The notes beneath the pieces were generated by a model. The model was not told the origin of the DNA. It worked only from the letters and a program-made list of their open reading frames with translations, and did no database searches. Positions 20,797-63,786 of a stretch of 64,000 bases of DNA are shown piece by piece. This DNA is from Amorphochlora amoebiformis (lineage: Eukaryota; Cercozoa; Chlorarachniophyceae), in assembly GCA_054601695.1 (NCBI GenBank), contig BAAHQB010000135.1, forward strand, positions 186,001 to 250,000, written 5' to 3'. Numbering within the stretch: the first letter of the stretch is position 1; every line of letters starts with the position of its first letter. A program made the position numbers and the translations under genes.

Positions 20797-20936
20797 GTTT
20801 GTATCCACAATTTACACAAAAATAATCAACCTCCAGGCTACAATCAGTAGCATCCTTAGATTTGACAAGAGAAGCGGACACCCGTCCAGGAAGGCCTCCT
20901 AGCACCGCTCCTGCTGGCCATGATACCTTCGAGTGA
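19500..20936 (+). CDS. Small unknown gene with two alternative-looking 34-nt exons
   Basis: Proposed exons: 19500-19536 ([15 protein letters not shown]), 19629-19661 after a polypyrimidine-TGCAG acceptor, then either 20515-20548 or 20714-20747, then 20837-20936 ending in TGA. The product is about 67 residues. The two 34-nt exons encode [10 protein letters not shown] and [10 protein letters not shown]. They share reading phase (1 in, 2 out), and the DNA similarity extends upstream into TTTGGA-GTTGAT-AAG. Each is 34 nt, so including both would break the frame, while using either one keeps it open into [20 protein letters not shown] and the stop. No family recognised. The N-terminus is basic and amphipathic. 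The first exon and start are the weakest parts. Confidence 0.4.
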
Positions 20937-20959
20937 TGGAGAGCAAGGCACCAAACCTG

Positions 20960-21016
<57 letters not shown>

Positions 21017-21021
<5 letters not shown>

Positions 21022-21418
21022 AGGGCGTAGATACAACAATGAGTATAGATAGTCAATAGATGCAGCTCGATTCGTAGATATCTGCAGAGTATAGAAACGT
21101 CACCGTAGCTCTCCTGGAGGTTGCTGGAGATCGATGGAGATACTGGAGATAGCCTGGAGATCATCCACCCGGTAGTACCCGGTATTACCCGGTGATGACC
21201 AGTAGTACCCGGTAGTAACGGAGTTTCAGAGTAACAGAGCGTGACGTCACGCCATGTCACGCCTTAGCATTCCCAACAGTACCCTACTTTGACACAGTCA
21301 AAAGTAATGTACCCACCTTAGTAACTGGCACACCTAGTAACCCATGCAGTACCGAAAGTTGAATTCAGAATTGGTAAAGATTCAATAAGACCACTGTCTT
21401 CCATATCGTTGCGTTAAC
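21017..21418 (-). mobile_element. Family 1 non-autonomous element, near-complete copy A
   Basis: About 400 bp between (TA)n arms, ending in short inverted repeats TTGTTA and GTTAAC. Read on the - strand it starts GTTAACGCAACGATATGG and matches the copy at 53402-53780 across its whole length (roughly 80-85% by eye). The core carries GCGTGACGTCACGCC, repeated CCGGTAGTACCC words and GGAGAT words. It has no coding capacity. Flanking TA would be a TA target duplication, but this cannot be distinguished from the (TA)n host. Confidence 0.8.
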
Positions 21419-21469
21419 TATATATATACATACATATACATGTATGTATGTGTGTATATACATTTAATG

Positions 21470-21512
<43 letters not shown>

Positions 21513-21561
21513 AGTAATAATAATAATAATAATTATGATACATTGAGGTGGAGGAGACGGG

Positions 21562-29467
<7,906 letters not shown>

Positions 29468-29872
29468 CTAAATATTTCGGCCCTGTCACCATAAGTGACG
29501 TGTCAGCAGATTACTTCGGGGTTACATTTCTTGGGCTCGAGATGTTTTGGGAAAAAGATCAAAATCTGGCGAAATCCCCGGTAGTGACGACGGCACTGGT
29601 GGCCTCAGGGGCCAGGGCCACTGGCGAGATCTGGAAGGACCGTGGTTGCATCCAGCAGGAGCAATGCTAAGTCTCCCCCGAACAATTTGGGTGTGTATTC
29701 ACTGAAGCCAAACCCATGCCCGTTTGCCTGAAAGGCTGGGCTCCTTTTCGCAGTTTGTGACGCTATGGGCGTAGAGTACGTTACTTGCTGTTTTTAACGC
29801 TACTACGCTACTTTTAAGCGTAACGCGCAATAGGATACGCTATGCTATACGCTGCAGTACGCAACGCTACAT

Positions 29873-29917
<45 letters not shown>

Positions 29918-29978
29918 GTATGTATATATATATATATGTGTGTGTATATAAGTGTATATGCAATATATTTAAATATAA

Positions 29979-30009
<31 letters not shown>

Positions 30010-30035
30010 GATATATATATATATATATATATAAT

Positions 30036-30114
<79 letters not shown>

Positions 30115-30204
30115 ATATCATATATATATATATATATATATATATGCGTGTGTGTATATAAATATATGTATATGTATGTATGTGTATGTATATATATGTA
30201 TGTA

Positions 30205-30243
<39 letters not shown>

Positions 30244-30365
30244 GTTAAGGTGGAGCGCTACCTTATCTATAGGGTTAAGGTGGGTCGCCATCTTAACTAT
30301 AGGGCTAAGATGAGGCACTACTTTAGCTGTATATTTAAGGTCGGGCGCCACATTAATATTATAAA
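30244..30365. repeat. 30-bp hairpin minisatellite, 4 units
   Basis: Four adjacent 30-bp units begin TTAAGGTGG, TTAAGGTGGG, CTAAGATGAG and TTAAGGTCGG. The first half of each unit is an imperfect palindrome (TTAAGGTGG...CCATCTTAA), so each can fold as a hairpin. A further related palindrome, AAGGTGGGGCCCTACCTT, lies at 30417-30434. Because 30 is divisible by 3, the tract reads as a 10-residue repeat ([20 protein letters not shown]) in one frame. There is no evidence that this frame is translated. Confidence 0.85.
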
Positions 30366-30496
30366 ATATAATAGATATAGTATTGTTGAATATATAAGAC
30401 ATATGGCATGTAGCGAAGGTGGGGCCCTACCTTCCTGTATCTTTTTGCAACGCTACACCTTAACCCTACAACTATAAATCTTAACCCTATATTTAC

Positions 30497-30529
<33 letters not shown>

Positions 30530-31088
30530 TATTTATATATATATATGTGTGTGTGTGTGTGTATGTATTAAAAGATATATGTATATACTATATAGTATAT
30601 ACATATATATATATATACATATAAATATATACATACATATATATATATATATATATGTAAATATATGTGTGTATATATTATATAAAGGTACAGTATATAT
30701 ATATATATTATATATATATTATATATATATATATATATGTATAAATATATTATATATACTATCTAGACTATATACATATATTATATTTATATATTTTTAT
30801 CATGATATATATCCGCTTTACCTATAACTATATATATCAGTCTACATATATATGTACATATATATATATATATATATATATAGTAAATATATACTATGTA
30901 TAGATAATATAATAAATAGTATATGTAGAATACACATACACGCATGTAATTATTTCTTTTTATAGATACAAATTTTATAAAAAATATTGTGTGATAAAAA
31001 AATACAGAGTGTGACTCATTGTAGTTATACTAGTTATCTAGTTATAGTACATCTGACGTCTTATCTTGCTGGTAATGATAATTAATCT

Positions 31089-31322
31089 ATGATGCAGCAA
31101 ATTGCCAGCAATGTGCCGCACTCTCTTAATAATCTAAAATGTGCCGAATCACTGCATGCCGATTACTCGAATCAACCAGTCAACTCGATGCTTTTCGCGA
31201 AAAATTGTCGATACTGGAAATTCATGTATAGATCTAGTTGTCATACTACATATATAAAAATTTGTAGGTATATATATATATTTAATCATCTAGTATTTTG
31301 TCCGATTGTCGTTCCCTTCTAG
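31089..31322 (+). CDS. Possible open reading frame, uncertain
   Basis: An ATG-initiated frame of balanced composition reads MMQQIASNVPHSLNNLKC and continues through ADYSNQPVNSMLFAKNC before entering AT-rich sequence. It could be a first exon with a donor at ATTTGTAG|GTATAT. It lies just past the stop of the - strand gene ending at 31401, so a 3' untranslated region is equally possible. No family recognised. Confidence 0.25.
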   Translation: MMQQIASNVPHSLNNLKCAESLHADYSNQPVNSMLFAKNCRYWKFMYRSSCHTTYIKICRYIYIFNHLVFCPIVVPF

Positions 31323-31400
31323 AGTCTAGAGAGTGATGTCAAACAATTGAAACAATGATTTTACAACTTCATGTTTGATTCCAACGCGACGCTGGTATAA

Positions 31401-31642
31401 CTAGTATAATTGCGCGTTTGCATCTGCTGCAATATTTATAAGGTCTTCTGCACCTGCGCGTTCACCATCGGTGAAGACTCCTTCGATGAGTTTTCCAAAT
31501 TTTTTTTTTTTGGAGATTTGTGGTCGTTTATCTAGAATATGAAAGTTTCGAACTGGGTAACATACCGTTTTTTCTCTCTCCCCCTCCCAAAAATAAAATA
31601 TGTACGTTATGTATTTGTATAAGTATGCATACGTATCATATG

Positions 31643-31682
<40 letters not shown>

Positions 31683-31739
31683 CATACATATATATATAAA
31701 TACAAATACACATATATACACATATATACACACACACAC

Positions 31740-31772
<33 letters not shown>

Positions 31773-31788
31773 AATGTATTTATATATG

Positions 31789-31825
<37 letters not shown>

Positions 31826-32007
31826 ATGTATGTTTGTGTGTGTATTTATGTGTGTACAATATATGTGACATAGATGATATATGTCCTACATGTTTGCTCA
31901 CCATCGGTGAAGTCTCCCTCGATGAGTTTCCGTCGTTGACATGCTTTAATATAAAAGTTTCAGAACTTGGTAACATGCCATTCTCTCTATCTCATATATA
32001 TATATAT

Positions 32008-32045
<38 letters not shown>

Positions 32046-32088
32046 TCTTCTTTTTGTGCATACAAATTTCTTTATATATATATATATA

Positions 32089-32182
<94 letters not shown>

Positions 32183-32219
32183 TGCATATATACGTATGTA
32201 CAATAAATATGAGTACGTG

Positions 32220-32259
<40 letters not shown>

Positions 32260-32297
32260 ATATGAGAATCTCCTTTGATGACCATTCGGAGAGGCCT

Positions 32298-32350
<53 letters not shown>

Positions 32351-32447
32351 TTGTATATATAATATAATATATATAAGTATTTGCGTATATGAACACACAC
32401 ACGCTCTTCCTAATATATATATATATATATGATGTATGCATTTATTT

Positions 32448-32495
<48 letters not shown>

Positions 32496-32527
32496 ATGTA
32501 TATATATATATATGTGTGTATGTATGT

Positions 32528-32561
<34 letters not shown>

Positions 32562-32612
32562 ATATATATGTATACATATATATATATACATATATATGTA
32601 TATATATCTATA

Positions 32613-32656
<44 letters not shown>

Positions 32657-32747
32657 GTATATATTTATGTAAATATTTATATCTTGTACATAGTATTCAC
32701 AGATCCCCTAACCACCTTGGTTGCGTTGTCCGAAGCCTGCTCCGGAC
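31401..32747 (-). CDS. Unknown small gene with tandemly duplicated exon
   Basis: Transcript-order exons: 32747-32716 ([10 protein letters not shown]), 32295-32283 (13-nt microexon, ASPN), 31943-31902 and 31531-31401 (TAG). Phases join to a 72-residue C-terminal part. The last two exons are paralogous: [10 protein letters not shown] and [11 protein letters not shown]. Their upstream intron ends also match (GTTACCAAGTTCTGAAACTT against GTTACCCAGTTCGAAACTT). Over the shared 11 codons the three differences are two synonymous third positions and one replacement in this frame, but three replacements in the opposite-strand frame, which supports the - strand reading. The tail reads [13 protein letters not shown]... 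to ANAQLY. No family recognised. The two upstream exons are weaker; a + strand reading of 32706-32750 is also open. Confidence 0.45.
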
Positions 32748-32843
32748 CTACATGTATATATTATACATCTTGATACACATATCATACACAATAACATACA
32801 CATGCTATACATATATATACATATATATATATATATATATTGT

Positions 32844-32905
<62 letters not shown>

Positions 32906-33143
32906 CATCATATGTCAAATATGCACACACACACACACATATATATATATATTTACTTAGATATATTTACAATGTATATTGAAACACACGTATACATATG
33001 TACTATATATATGTATATATGTATATATATATATATATATATATCTGTGGTATGCATTCCTATGTACATACATCAATATAAAGGTTTGCATACCTCGTAT
33101 GTGTAAAAATTACACACACATATTCATAAACATATATATATAT

Positions 33144-33195
<52 letters not shown>

Positions 33196-33231
33196 CTATG
33201 TATGTGTCTACGATTACTTTAATTGTTTTAG

Positions 33232-33757
<526 letters not shown>

Positions 33758-33989
33758 GTACTAGATTTTTCCTAAATTAATAACATATGCATCATATATT
33801 TATATGTATTATTACATACACACACTTAAATATACATTTTTATGTATTTTTTTATACATAAAGAATACTTAAGTTAATTCTCTCATCTGCGTCGAATGAA
33901 TGTTCTAATCTCCCATATCTATCCCCGTCTGTGCAGAATGCACTCACCTCTTCTCTCTTATTTCCTACCTAAACTCTCGCACCCCAATC

Positions 33990-34110
33990 TTCCTCTTTCT
34001 TCCCTACTCTGATTCTCTCCTTCACCTATCTCGCTTCTCCCTTCTCCCCTTTTTTTTGTGGTCTCTAATCTTTCCTACTATCTTCCTTCTATTTTCTACC
34101 TCTCGATTAG
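33990..34110. repeat. Polypyrimidine-rich intron segment
   Basis: C/T-rich on the + strand (TCTTCCTCTTTCTTCCC-type), leading into a CTCTCGATTAG splice-acceptor-like end. No coding signal. Confidence 0.6.
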
Positions 34111-34278
34111 ACGTGATTGAAAGCTTCAAGTTTGCTCTTCTCCTAGGCGATAAGTTTCTCGAACGAGGGGATCGGGCTTGGCGAGCCCCGTCTAGGATGG
34201 AATCTGCACACCAATATAATCTATACACATATGTACCCATGGACATAATCATATTGTGTATACATCTAGTATATGTAA

Positions 34279-35027
34279 TATTAACGCAACGTGATCTGGA
34301 GACTCTACAGCGGAAGCATAGCTACTTATCAACCAATAAGTAGGCGTAATCCAGCAACGAATAGACAGCTACTTATCTGCGATAAATAGAAAACGAACAG
34401 AGTCGCCTACATCACGTTTCGTTGGCACTCCCTAAACACGTTGCTCCTGCAATTCGTTGTATTGGCTGCGCACTTGAGTTGTCCCATCCCCTTTGGCCGT
34501 ATTTGTTGTTGTCGAGTCTTCAACTTGGAGTTTGGAGGACTCATGGGATAAGTGGAGTTGGTCTAGGTGCAGACTGCATCATCTACATCGTCCGTATATA
34601 TTTACAGTCTCCAAGGGTATGCGCCAAAATCACTTCGTTTGGTCTCTCGCAGAGGTCTCTCACCCTTGCAAGATTCATCATCGTGGCGAGAGCCAATAGG
34701 TCCGTAGTGTAACCTATTAGCGCATCGGTATAGTACACCACGGGCATCGGTATGGTTCACTACGGGTCCATGATTTATCGAAGACCCGTTTGCTAGTTAA
34801 CTGTTGCATTATGCCAGTTGGAATTTGATTAACTTGCTGAGGTGAGTGAGCAGGCAGCATCCACAGGGTGCATCTCATGCGGGTTCACGTGACATCGTAG
34901 GGTGTTTCTGTTAATTAATATATCCTCCATATATTCGTTGTCGGACTACATCGGTAGTAAGGAGTGATACCCTCCAGTGTAGTGTCGACTAGGCAAAATA
35001 GAGTCGGCTATATCACGTTACGTTCAC
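34279..35027 (+). mobile_element. Family 2 element (about 750 bp, possibly nested)
   Basis: The left end, TATTAACGCAACGTGATCTG, is an imperfect inverted match of the right end, which on the opposite strand reads TATTGTGAACGTAACGTGAT. The similarity continues into GACTCT about 20 bp in on both sides. A second right-type end (AGAGTCGCCTACATCACG) lies internally at 34400-34426. A roughly 147-bp unit may therefore be nested inside or fused to a longer one. A 22-bp tandem pair with GCATCGGTAT lies at 34722-34766. No protein of known transposase type is visible. Confidence 0.6.
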
Positions 35028-35085
35028 AATATATATATGTTATATATACATACACACACACACACAAATATATATATATATATAC

Positions 35086-35133
<48 letters not shown>

Positions 35134-35499
35134 AAAGAATACGTAATAATTTGTAATGGGAGAGATCATAATAATTACTTGAGTTGAACGATTCCTTGGA
35201 TTTCGTGCTCGAACGACAGGACTGTGGGCTTCCCGGAGTAACTATACACTAAGAATCACAACTTAGTTTGAATTATGCTCTAGGGTTGTTATTTTCAAGG
35301 TATCCCGCTCTCACGTTCATCCGATCCCTCCACAAACCGATTGTCCGTCGCTCTTCCTTGGAAGTTTTCGCTGGAAAAAGGCTCTTGGAGAGCTAAGTAG
35401 ATCCCTGGAATCTTGAGATGCTCTCTCCTGACAGCGTTGGACATTGTTGTGTTAGGGTTAGGCTTAAGTGAAGTTAGGGTTACAGGGGGGTCTGACCAG
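35028..35499. other. Unresolved balanced-composition stretch
   Basis: (TA)n to 35150, then ordinary sequence. 35297-35420 is open in all three + frames after a TTTTCAAG acceptor, so no frame can be chosen. 35449-35490 carries degenerate TTAGGG-like words (GTTAGGGTTAGGC, GTTAGGGTTACAG). I see no supportable gene. Confidence 0.45.
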
Positions 35500-35823
35500 C
35501 CTAAAACGATCTTTGGATTCTCTCGATCCTCTATCCTGGTAAAGTTAGACGACTAGATGTGGTGTGAGAGATAAAAGGGGACAGAAACAGTTCATGGATA
35601 TCCTTACCCTCCCGTGCAGGGTCGTATCGTTAAGTTTGGGTAAGGGTTTGATATGATAGTGATTAGCGGGATATCGACCTTTGAATCTCGAGTGCCTGTG
35701 CGGGAATCATGTTGTGGGTCTGCGAATTTATGTGATGTATACGTATACAGAAGCACATACACAAATACGCGTGTAAACAAATAAAATGTACATATTCATA
35801 TATATTAAATTATACATATATAT

Positions 35824-35866
<43 letters not shown>

Positions 35867-35908
35867 CACGTTTGGATATATTTATACATATGTATACATT
35901 TATTATAC

Positions 35909-35956
<48 letters not shown>

Positions 35957-36254
35957 CTTACACATTCATATTCTCAGAGCTCGCCTATGCCCATATTTAT
36001 ATGACCAGCATACATGTGTTTTCATAGCCACACAAGCATCATATACATATTTATACGGCAAAAATACAATGCCTGCAGAATATAATGCTGTAAATATCCA
36101 CAAGCACACATATGTTGTTCACACAGCAGGTAGGCCCAAAACCCCCGTGTACATTTATACACAGCCAATATGACCTCGTAACCGCAAATCCAATAATCTA
36201 CATGATCCACTGTCCTGAGACCACACATGCGTACTTCCACGACCATACACACAT

Positions 36255-36313
<59 letters not shown>

Positions 36314-36326
36314 AACATATTTATAC

Positions 36327-36398
<72 letters not shown>

Positions 36399-36509
36399 AT
36401 ATATATGTTATCATACGATATATTTAGTGTCTCACCACTCCTGATGAAAACCTTCTTCGTTGACCTACTTACGTATGCATAAATGTGCACACATACACAC
36501 ACACACACA

Positions 36510-36551
<42 letters not shown>

Positions 36552-36680
36552 TCACGCATATTTTACACGTATCTAAATATCTATCTATATATACGTACAT
36601 ATATATACGTATATATATATATATATATATATTTGTATATACAAGATAGTAGAATCTTAATAATGATAGTGAAATATATG

Positions 36681-36720
<40 letters not shown>

Positions 36721-36988
36721 TTATCTATACATTTATCCGAGTCTGTTGACGTCCCAGACATGTTAATGTACTGACCTGCCTACTGGAGAAGTAGTCTCAG
36801 ACGTATGGCGTGAGGTTGCTAATAATTTTTTAATCATGCTTCCTGTTTATTGTCAGGATTACGTAGACTCAGGGTCAATAAGTGGGAGGTGGGTGGAAAA
36901 CTTGAGGGTCTCATTCTCGCTGTTAGAATGCACAAGAAAATTTGACAAGACCATCAAGTTAGGATTAATTAATATTGCCTGTTGGTGA
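35500..36988 (+). CDS. Weak + strand coding islands, possible gene 3' part
   Basis: Candidate exons: 35500-35538 ([13 protein letters not shown]), 35620-35639 (GRIVKF, between a strong CCCGTGCAG acceptor and a GTAAGG donor), 35667-35736 ([17 protein letters not shown]...) and 36857-36988 after TTTATTGTCAG. They are phase-compatible. However, the intron 35640-35666 would be only 27 nt, and the last exon is open in two frames (one begins [10 protein letters not shown]; the other contains [16 protein letters not shown] and stops earlier). At least one exon is probably real, but the model as a whole is not reliable. No family recognised. Confidence 0.25.
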
Positions 36989-37077
36989 CGGATGAATGTT
37001 TGTCCTCGATCTACCCATATATGTATATATTTATATAATATATATATATATATATATATACGTACATATATATATAT

Positions 37078-37136
<59 letters not shown>

Positions 37137-37408
37137 ATATTTATGTATACAACATTCATTTATGCATATTAAGATATTCGTTTGTATTTCATGACATAAA
37201 TACATGCATCATACATCTACACTCACATACATACACATATACATATACACATACATACATATGTACATATATATAAATATATATGTATATATATATATAT
37301 GTATGTATATACCAACAAGAAACCACACTTCTACAAAAGAAGAGGATGCAACAACAAAACAGACACACACACACACACACACACATACACACACACACAC
37401 ACATATAC

Positions 37409-37469
<61 letters not shown>

Positions 37470-37509
37470 GTATTTGTATATGTACCAATATATCAATATA
37501 TATAGATAT

Positions 37510-37577
<68 letters not shown>

Positions 37578-37885
37578 CAACATAACATATTACATATATA
37601 TCTATGTATATGTATATATATGTGTATACACATAGTTATAATATAATTATATTTATACAAATAAAATGTCGTATGTGTACCATCAGAGCGAAAAAAAAGA
37701 AGGTAGTATGAATGAGTTGGATGAGGGAGAAGGAGTGGGGGAGAGAGAGAGAAGGATTTAGGAGAGGGAGAGGAAGTGAGGTCGCTGAGAAGGGGGGGGA
37801 GGAGAACAGGCGAAAGGAAAGGACATATATATTCTACATACATATTAGTTTTACATATAAATATATGTATATTTTTAATATTATT

Positions 37886-37927
<42 letters not shown>

Positions 37928-38011
37928 ATACATATATACATATATTCACATATTAAAAATTTACATGTATACCGCATACATGTAAGTATATACACACATA
38001 CACACACACAC

Positions 38012-38053
<42 letters not shown>

Positions 38054-38077
38054 CAAATTATATATATATATATATCA

Positions 38078-38166
<89 letters not shown>

Positions 38167-38303
38167 CCTGGTTGCAGGCTGTGTCATGCTTACTTGGTCT
38201 AACGTGGCTGATTTAGACGTGGCTGATCTAGACTAATATATATAATTATTTATAACAGGTAAGTGTAAATGTACAAGTGTGTTTGTATATTTAGTTTCAT
38301 ACA

Positions 38304-38372
<69 letters not shown>

Positions 38373-38831
38373 TATATAATATATCATACCATATCATGTC
38401 ATATACTACATAGCTATCCTTACCCGAAGAGCATATTGATCGAGCTGATTCGAGACCTAATTGTTGGAATTACTTTGGGTTAGGCTTTGAGTTATTAGGT
38501 TTAGAAAGGCAATGCTAAGAGGTTGGTTGAGATTCAGGGTTGGCAATACCCTGCTTTTGTGTAAACCTGAAGAAGCTGACAAGCTAGGCTGTGATTATTA
38601 AATATCTCTTTTAAATACACACATACATATATATATTAAATATATATACATACATGTATATATATATATATATACACATGTATATATATATATATATATA
38701 TATAATATGTACATATATATATATACATATATATTCATATATTATCTGTGATTATTACATTATTTTATATACATCTGTATGCATGTATTTATATGTACAA
38801 AATATATATATACATACACACATATGTACGC

Positions 38832-38880
<49 letters not shown>

Positions 38881-39564
38881 GGTATATTTATAAGTACATT
38901 TACTGTATGTAATATAGAATAAATGTACAAAGAATATATTATCTTAATATTAATAATAAAAAAAGTGATAAGAAATAAGAAGAGTTTAAAAGGAATATTG
39001 AAATTAATAATAGCGGTACTATTAACATAATTATTAGTAATAATAGTGTTGTCAATAAGAATTAATAGAATTAATAAAAATTAGCAATATTAACAATATT
39101 AATGAGGACACGAAATACTTATTGCTTATTTTTGTGGACATATGGGCGACAGGTGTTTCCTACCCCCTCTCTCAACCCTCAAAGTAACCAAAATCATATC
39201 CTAACCCTCTCCCTGATTTACACCACCCTTCTGGACAGAGTTCCATTCTCCTGCAATAGACTTTTCGGCTTAGGGAATCTCGACCTATTGTTAATAAAAT
39301 AATCGTCATTAAAAAGGGAATTTGTATTGTTATCATTTCCAACTGGACAGGTGTTGACATTGCAATAATATCTGTGTTACCTTGTTAATTAATTACAGGT
39401 GTACGTCATCTTTTTACGTAAAATATAACATCATATCTTAATGAATGTTATATTACATAAATATATATAAAACAAAAATGTTTATATTTATATATATTAC
39501 ATGTATGTAGATTTATACCATGATATACTATGTATATATAAATATGATAAGATGATTACACTTA

Positions 39565-39606
<42 letters not shown>

Positions 39607-39687
39607 CATGTGCATATATGATTATATACACATTTATATACATATATATTACACATTTATGTACATGCGTAAATATATATGATTAAT

Positions 39688-39759
<72 letters not shown>

Positions 39760-40057
39760 GCGCATATACAAAGTGGCACACACACCATTTACACGCGAGC
39801 GACACAGCCTGAGGAACCCTAAATTCTAAGCGTTCGAACATATTAAAATACTTTAGCTGCCTACGCACTCAATAATACGGCAGCCAGCAGCTTAGCACTT
39901 CCATCGAGACTCTAAAAGTACTTTAGAGAGGCGCCAACCACTCAGAAGAACGATTAGTGGACAGATCCCGTGAGCTCCACAGCTAACGCTCTGCGTGTAC
40001 AGGCAGCACTAGTGATCCCTCAGGAGCTCGACAGCTGACGCTGGGCGTGCACAGCTG
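36989..40057. repeat. Gene-poor microsatellite stretch
   Basis: Long (TA)n blocks, an (AC)n tract at 37363-37403, a purine-rich tract at 37690-37830 and degenerate TTAGG-like words at 38480-38520. There is an AT-rich, GC-poor segment at 38920-39110. After a GGTTGCAG acceptor at 38176, a short open stretch ([12 protein letters not shown], stop) could be an isolated terminal exon, but it has no partner. 39770-40057 is the 3' flank of the large - strand gene. Confidence 0.6.

Positions 40058-40060
<3 letters not shown>
39964..40060. repeat. 50-bp imperfect tandem duplication at a gene 3' end
   Basis: GATCCCGTGAGCTCCACAGC at 39964 recurs at 40014 as GATCCCTCAGGAGCTCGACA. Both continue into GCT-ACGCT-GCGTG-ACAG. 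The second copy reaches the stop codon of the large - strand gene (40058). Confidence 0.8.
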
Positions 40061-62623
<22,563 letters not shown>

Positions 62624-62643
62624 CTGAGTAAATTATATTATAT

Positions 62644-62712
<69 letters not shown>

Positions 62713-62730
62713 CGTGTGTGTGTGTGTTTG

Positions 62731-62779
<49 letters not shown>

Positions 62780-62811
62780 CTTTATGCATATACATCAATA
62801 TCAATATATAT

Positions 62812-62849
<38 letters not shown>

Positions 62850-62878
62850 ATATATATGTATGTATGTATATATATACA

Positions 62879-63233
62879 TTGTTAGCACAGCGATATGGTA
62901 CACTAATGGTAGTCAATGTTTTTGTTGTGATCCGTATGAACTAGACCGCTTGGATTATACCACTTAGATTATGACAGACTTAACTGAATGGTATCCGCAC
63001 CGTAGAATTTTAGGAATTCCCGAACACTCTCGAATCGTCGCGATTACAATGGCGTGACATCACGTAGTGTCACCAAGAGTCAGAAGTTCCGTTACCACCA
63101 GGTAGTACCGGTGAGACAATCTCTACCAATCTCCTAGTTCTCCAGGATCTCCAGAATAGCCATGACTACGTTCCTATATCTCTATCAATTGAGCTGCGTT
63201 CTCATGCAATCAACATTGTTGCTCTAACCTACA
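62879..63233 (+). mobile_element. Family 1 non-autonomous element, copy C
   Basis: Starts TTGTTAGCACAGCGATATGG against (TA)n and has GGCGTGACATCACG, CAGGTAGTACCGGTGAG and CTCCAGGATCTCCAG blocks in family order. It ends near TTGCTCTAACC. Its right part is duplicated exactly downstream (see the repeat at 63129-63786). Confidence 0.72.
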
Positions 63234-63259
63234 TAGAAATAGATACATATACACATAAT

Positions 63260-63294
<35 letters not shown>

Positions 63295-63317
63295 TATATT
63301 ATGTATACCTATATGTG

Positions 63318-63354
<37 letters not shown>

Positions 63355-63405
63355 TATATACATAATATATATCATACACAATATATTATATTTATATATA
63401 TATAT

Positions 63406-63450
<45 letters not shown>

Positions 63451-63743
63451 TGTGTGTGTGTGGTTATTTTTTTTATTTTTATATATATAAAAATATATGA
63501 ATAAAAAAAAAAAAAAGAAAAGTAGAGAGAAAAAAGGAGTGAGATAAAGTAGAGTAAGAAAGAGAGAGAAGTAAAGAAAAAAACAGGTAGTACGTATCAG
63601 GAATATATACATATCTCCTAGTTCTCCAGGATCTCCAGAATAGCCATGACTACGTTCCTATATCTCTATCAATTGAGCTGCGTTCTCATGCAATCAACAT
63701 TGTTGCTCTAACCTACATAGAAATAGATACATATACACATAAT

Positions 63744-63778
<35 letters not shown>

Positions 63779-63786
63779 TATATTAT
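63129..63786. repeat. Exact 174-bp direct duplication, 484 bp apart
   Basis: 63129-63302 (from ATCTCCTAGTTCTCC) and 63613-63786 appear identical base for base, including about 50 bp of adjoining (TA)n-like sequence. The first copy is the right end of family 1 copy C. The second follows a purine tract. Either a very recent duplication or an assembly error. Confidence 0.93.

Larger units (their letters stand above)
29468..31400. other. Intergenic / unresolved region with balanced-composition island
   Basis: 29468-29870 has near 50% GC and several overlapping open frames on both strands. The longest, on the + strand, reads through DYFGVTFLGLEMFWEKDQ and GARATGEIWKDRG before a TAA at 29671. I could not decide which, if any, is coding, and upstream exons of the - strand gene may be here. 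29760-29870 repeats ACGCTA/TACGCT words. 30244-30363 is a 30-bp minisatellite (separate entry). The rest is (TA)n. A + frame at 31089-31322 (separate entry) may be coding. Confidence 0.45.

Noticed and set aside
31400-31580. Short motif QISKKKKF suggesting ribosomal protein S3
   Set aside because: The similarity stops after eight residues and the remainder does not follow uS3. The 12-A run makes a chance match easy.
36022-36260. - strand open frame reading [17 protein letters not shown] and onward
   Set aside because: About 75 open codons but biased to Y/C/H, no family resemblance, no splice partners and flanked by microsatellites; chance is likely.
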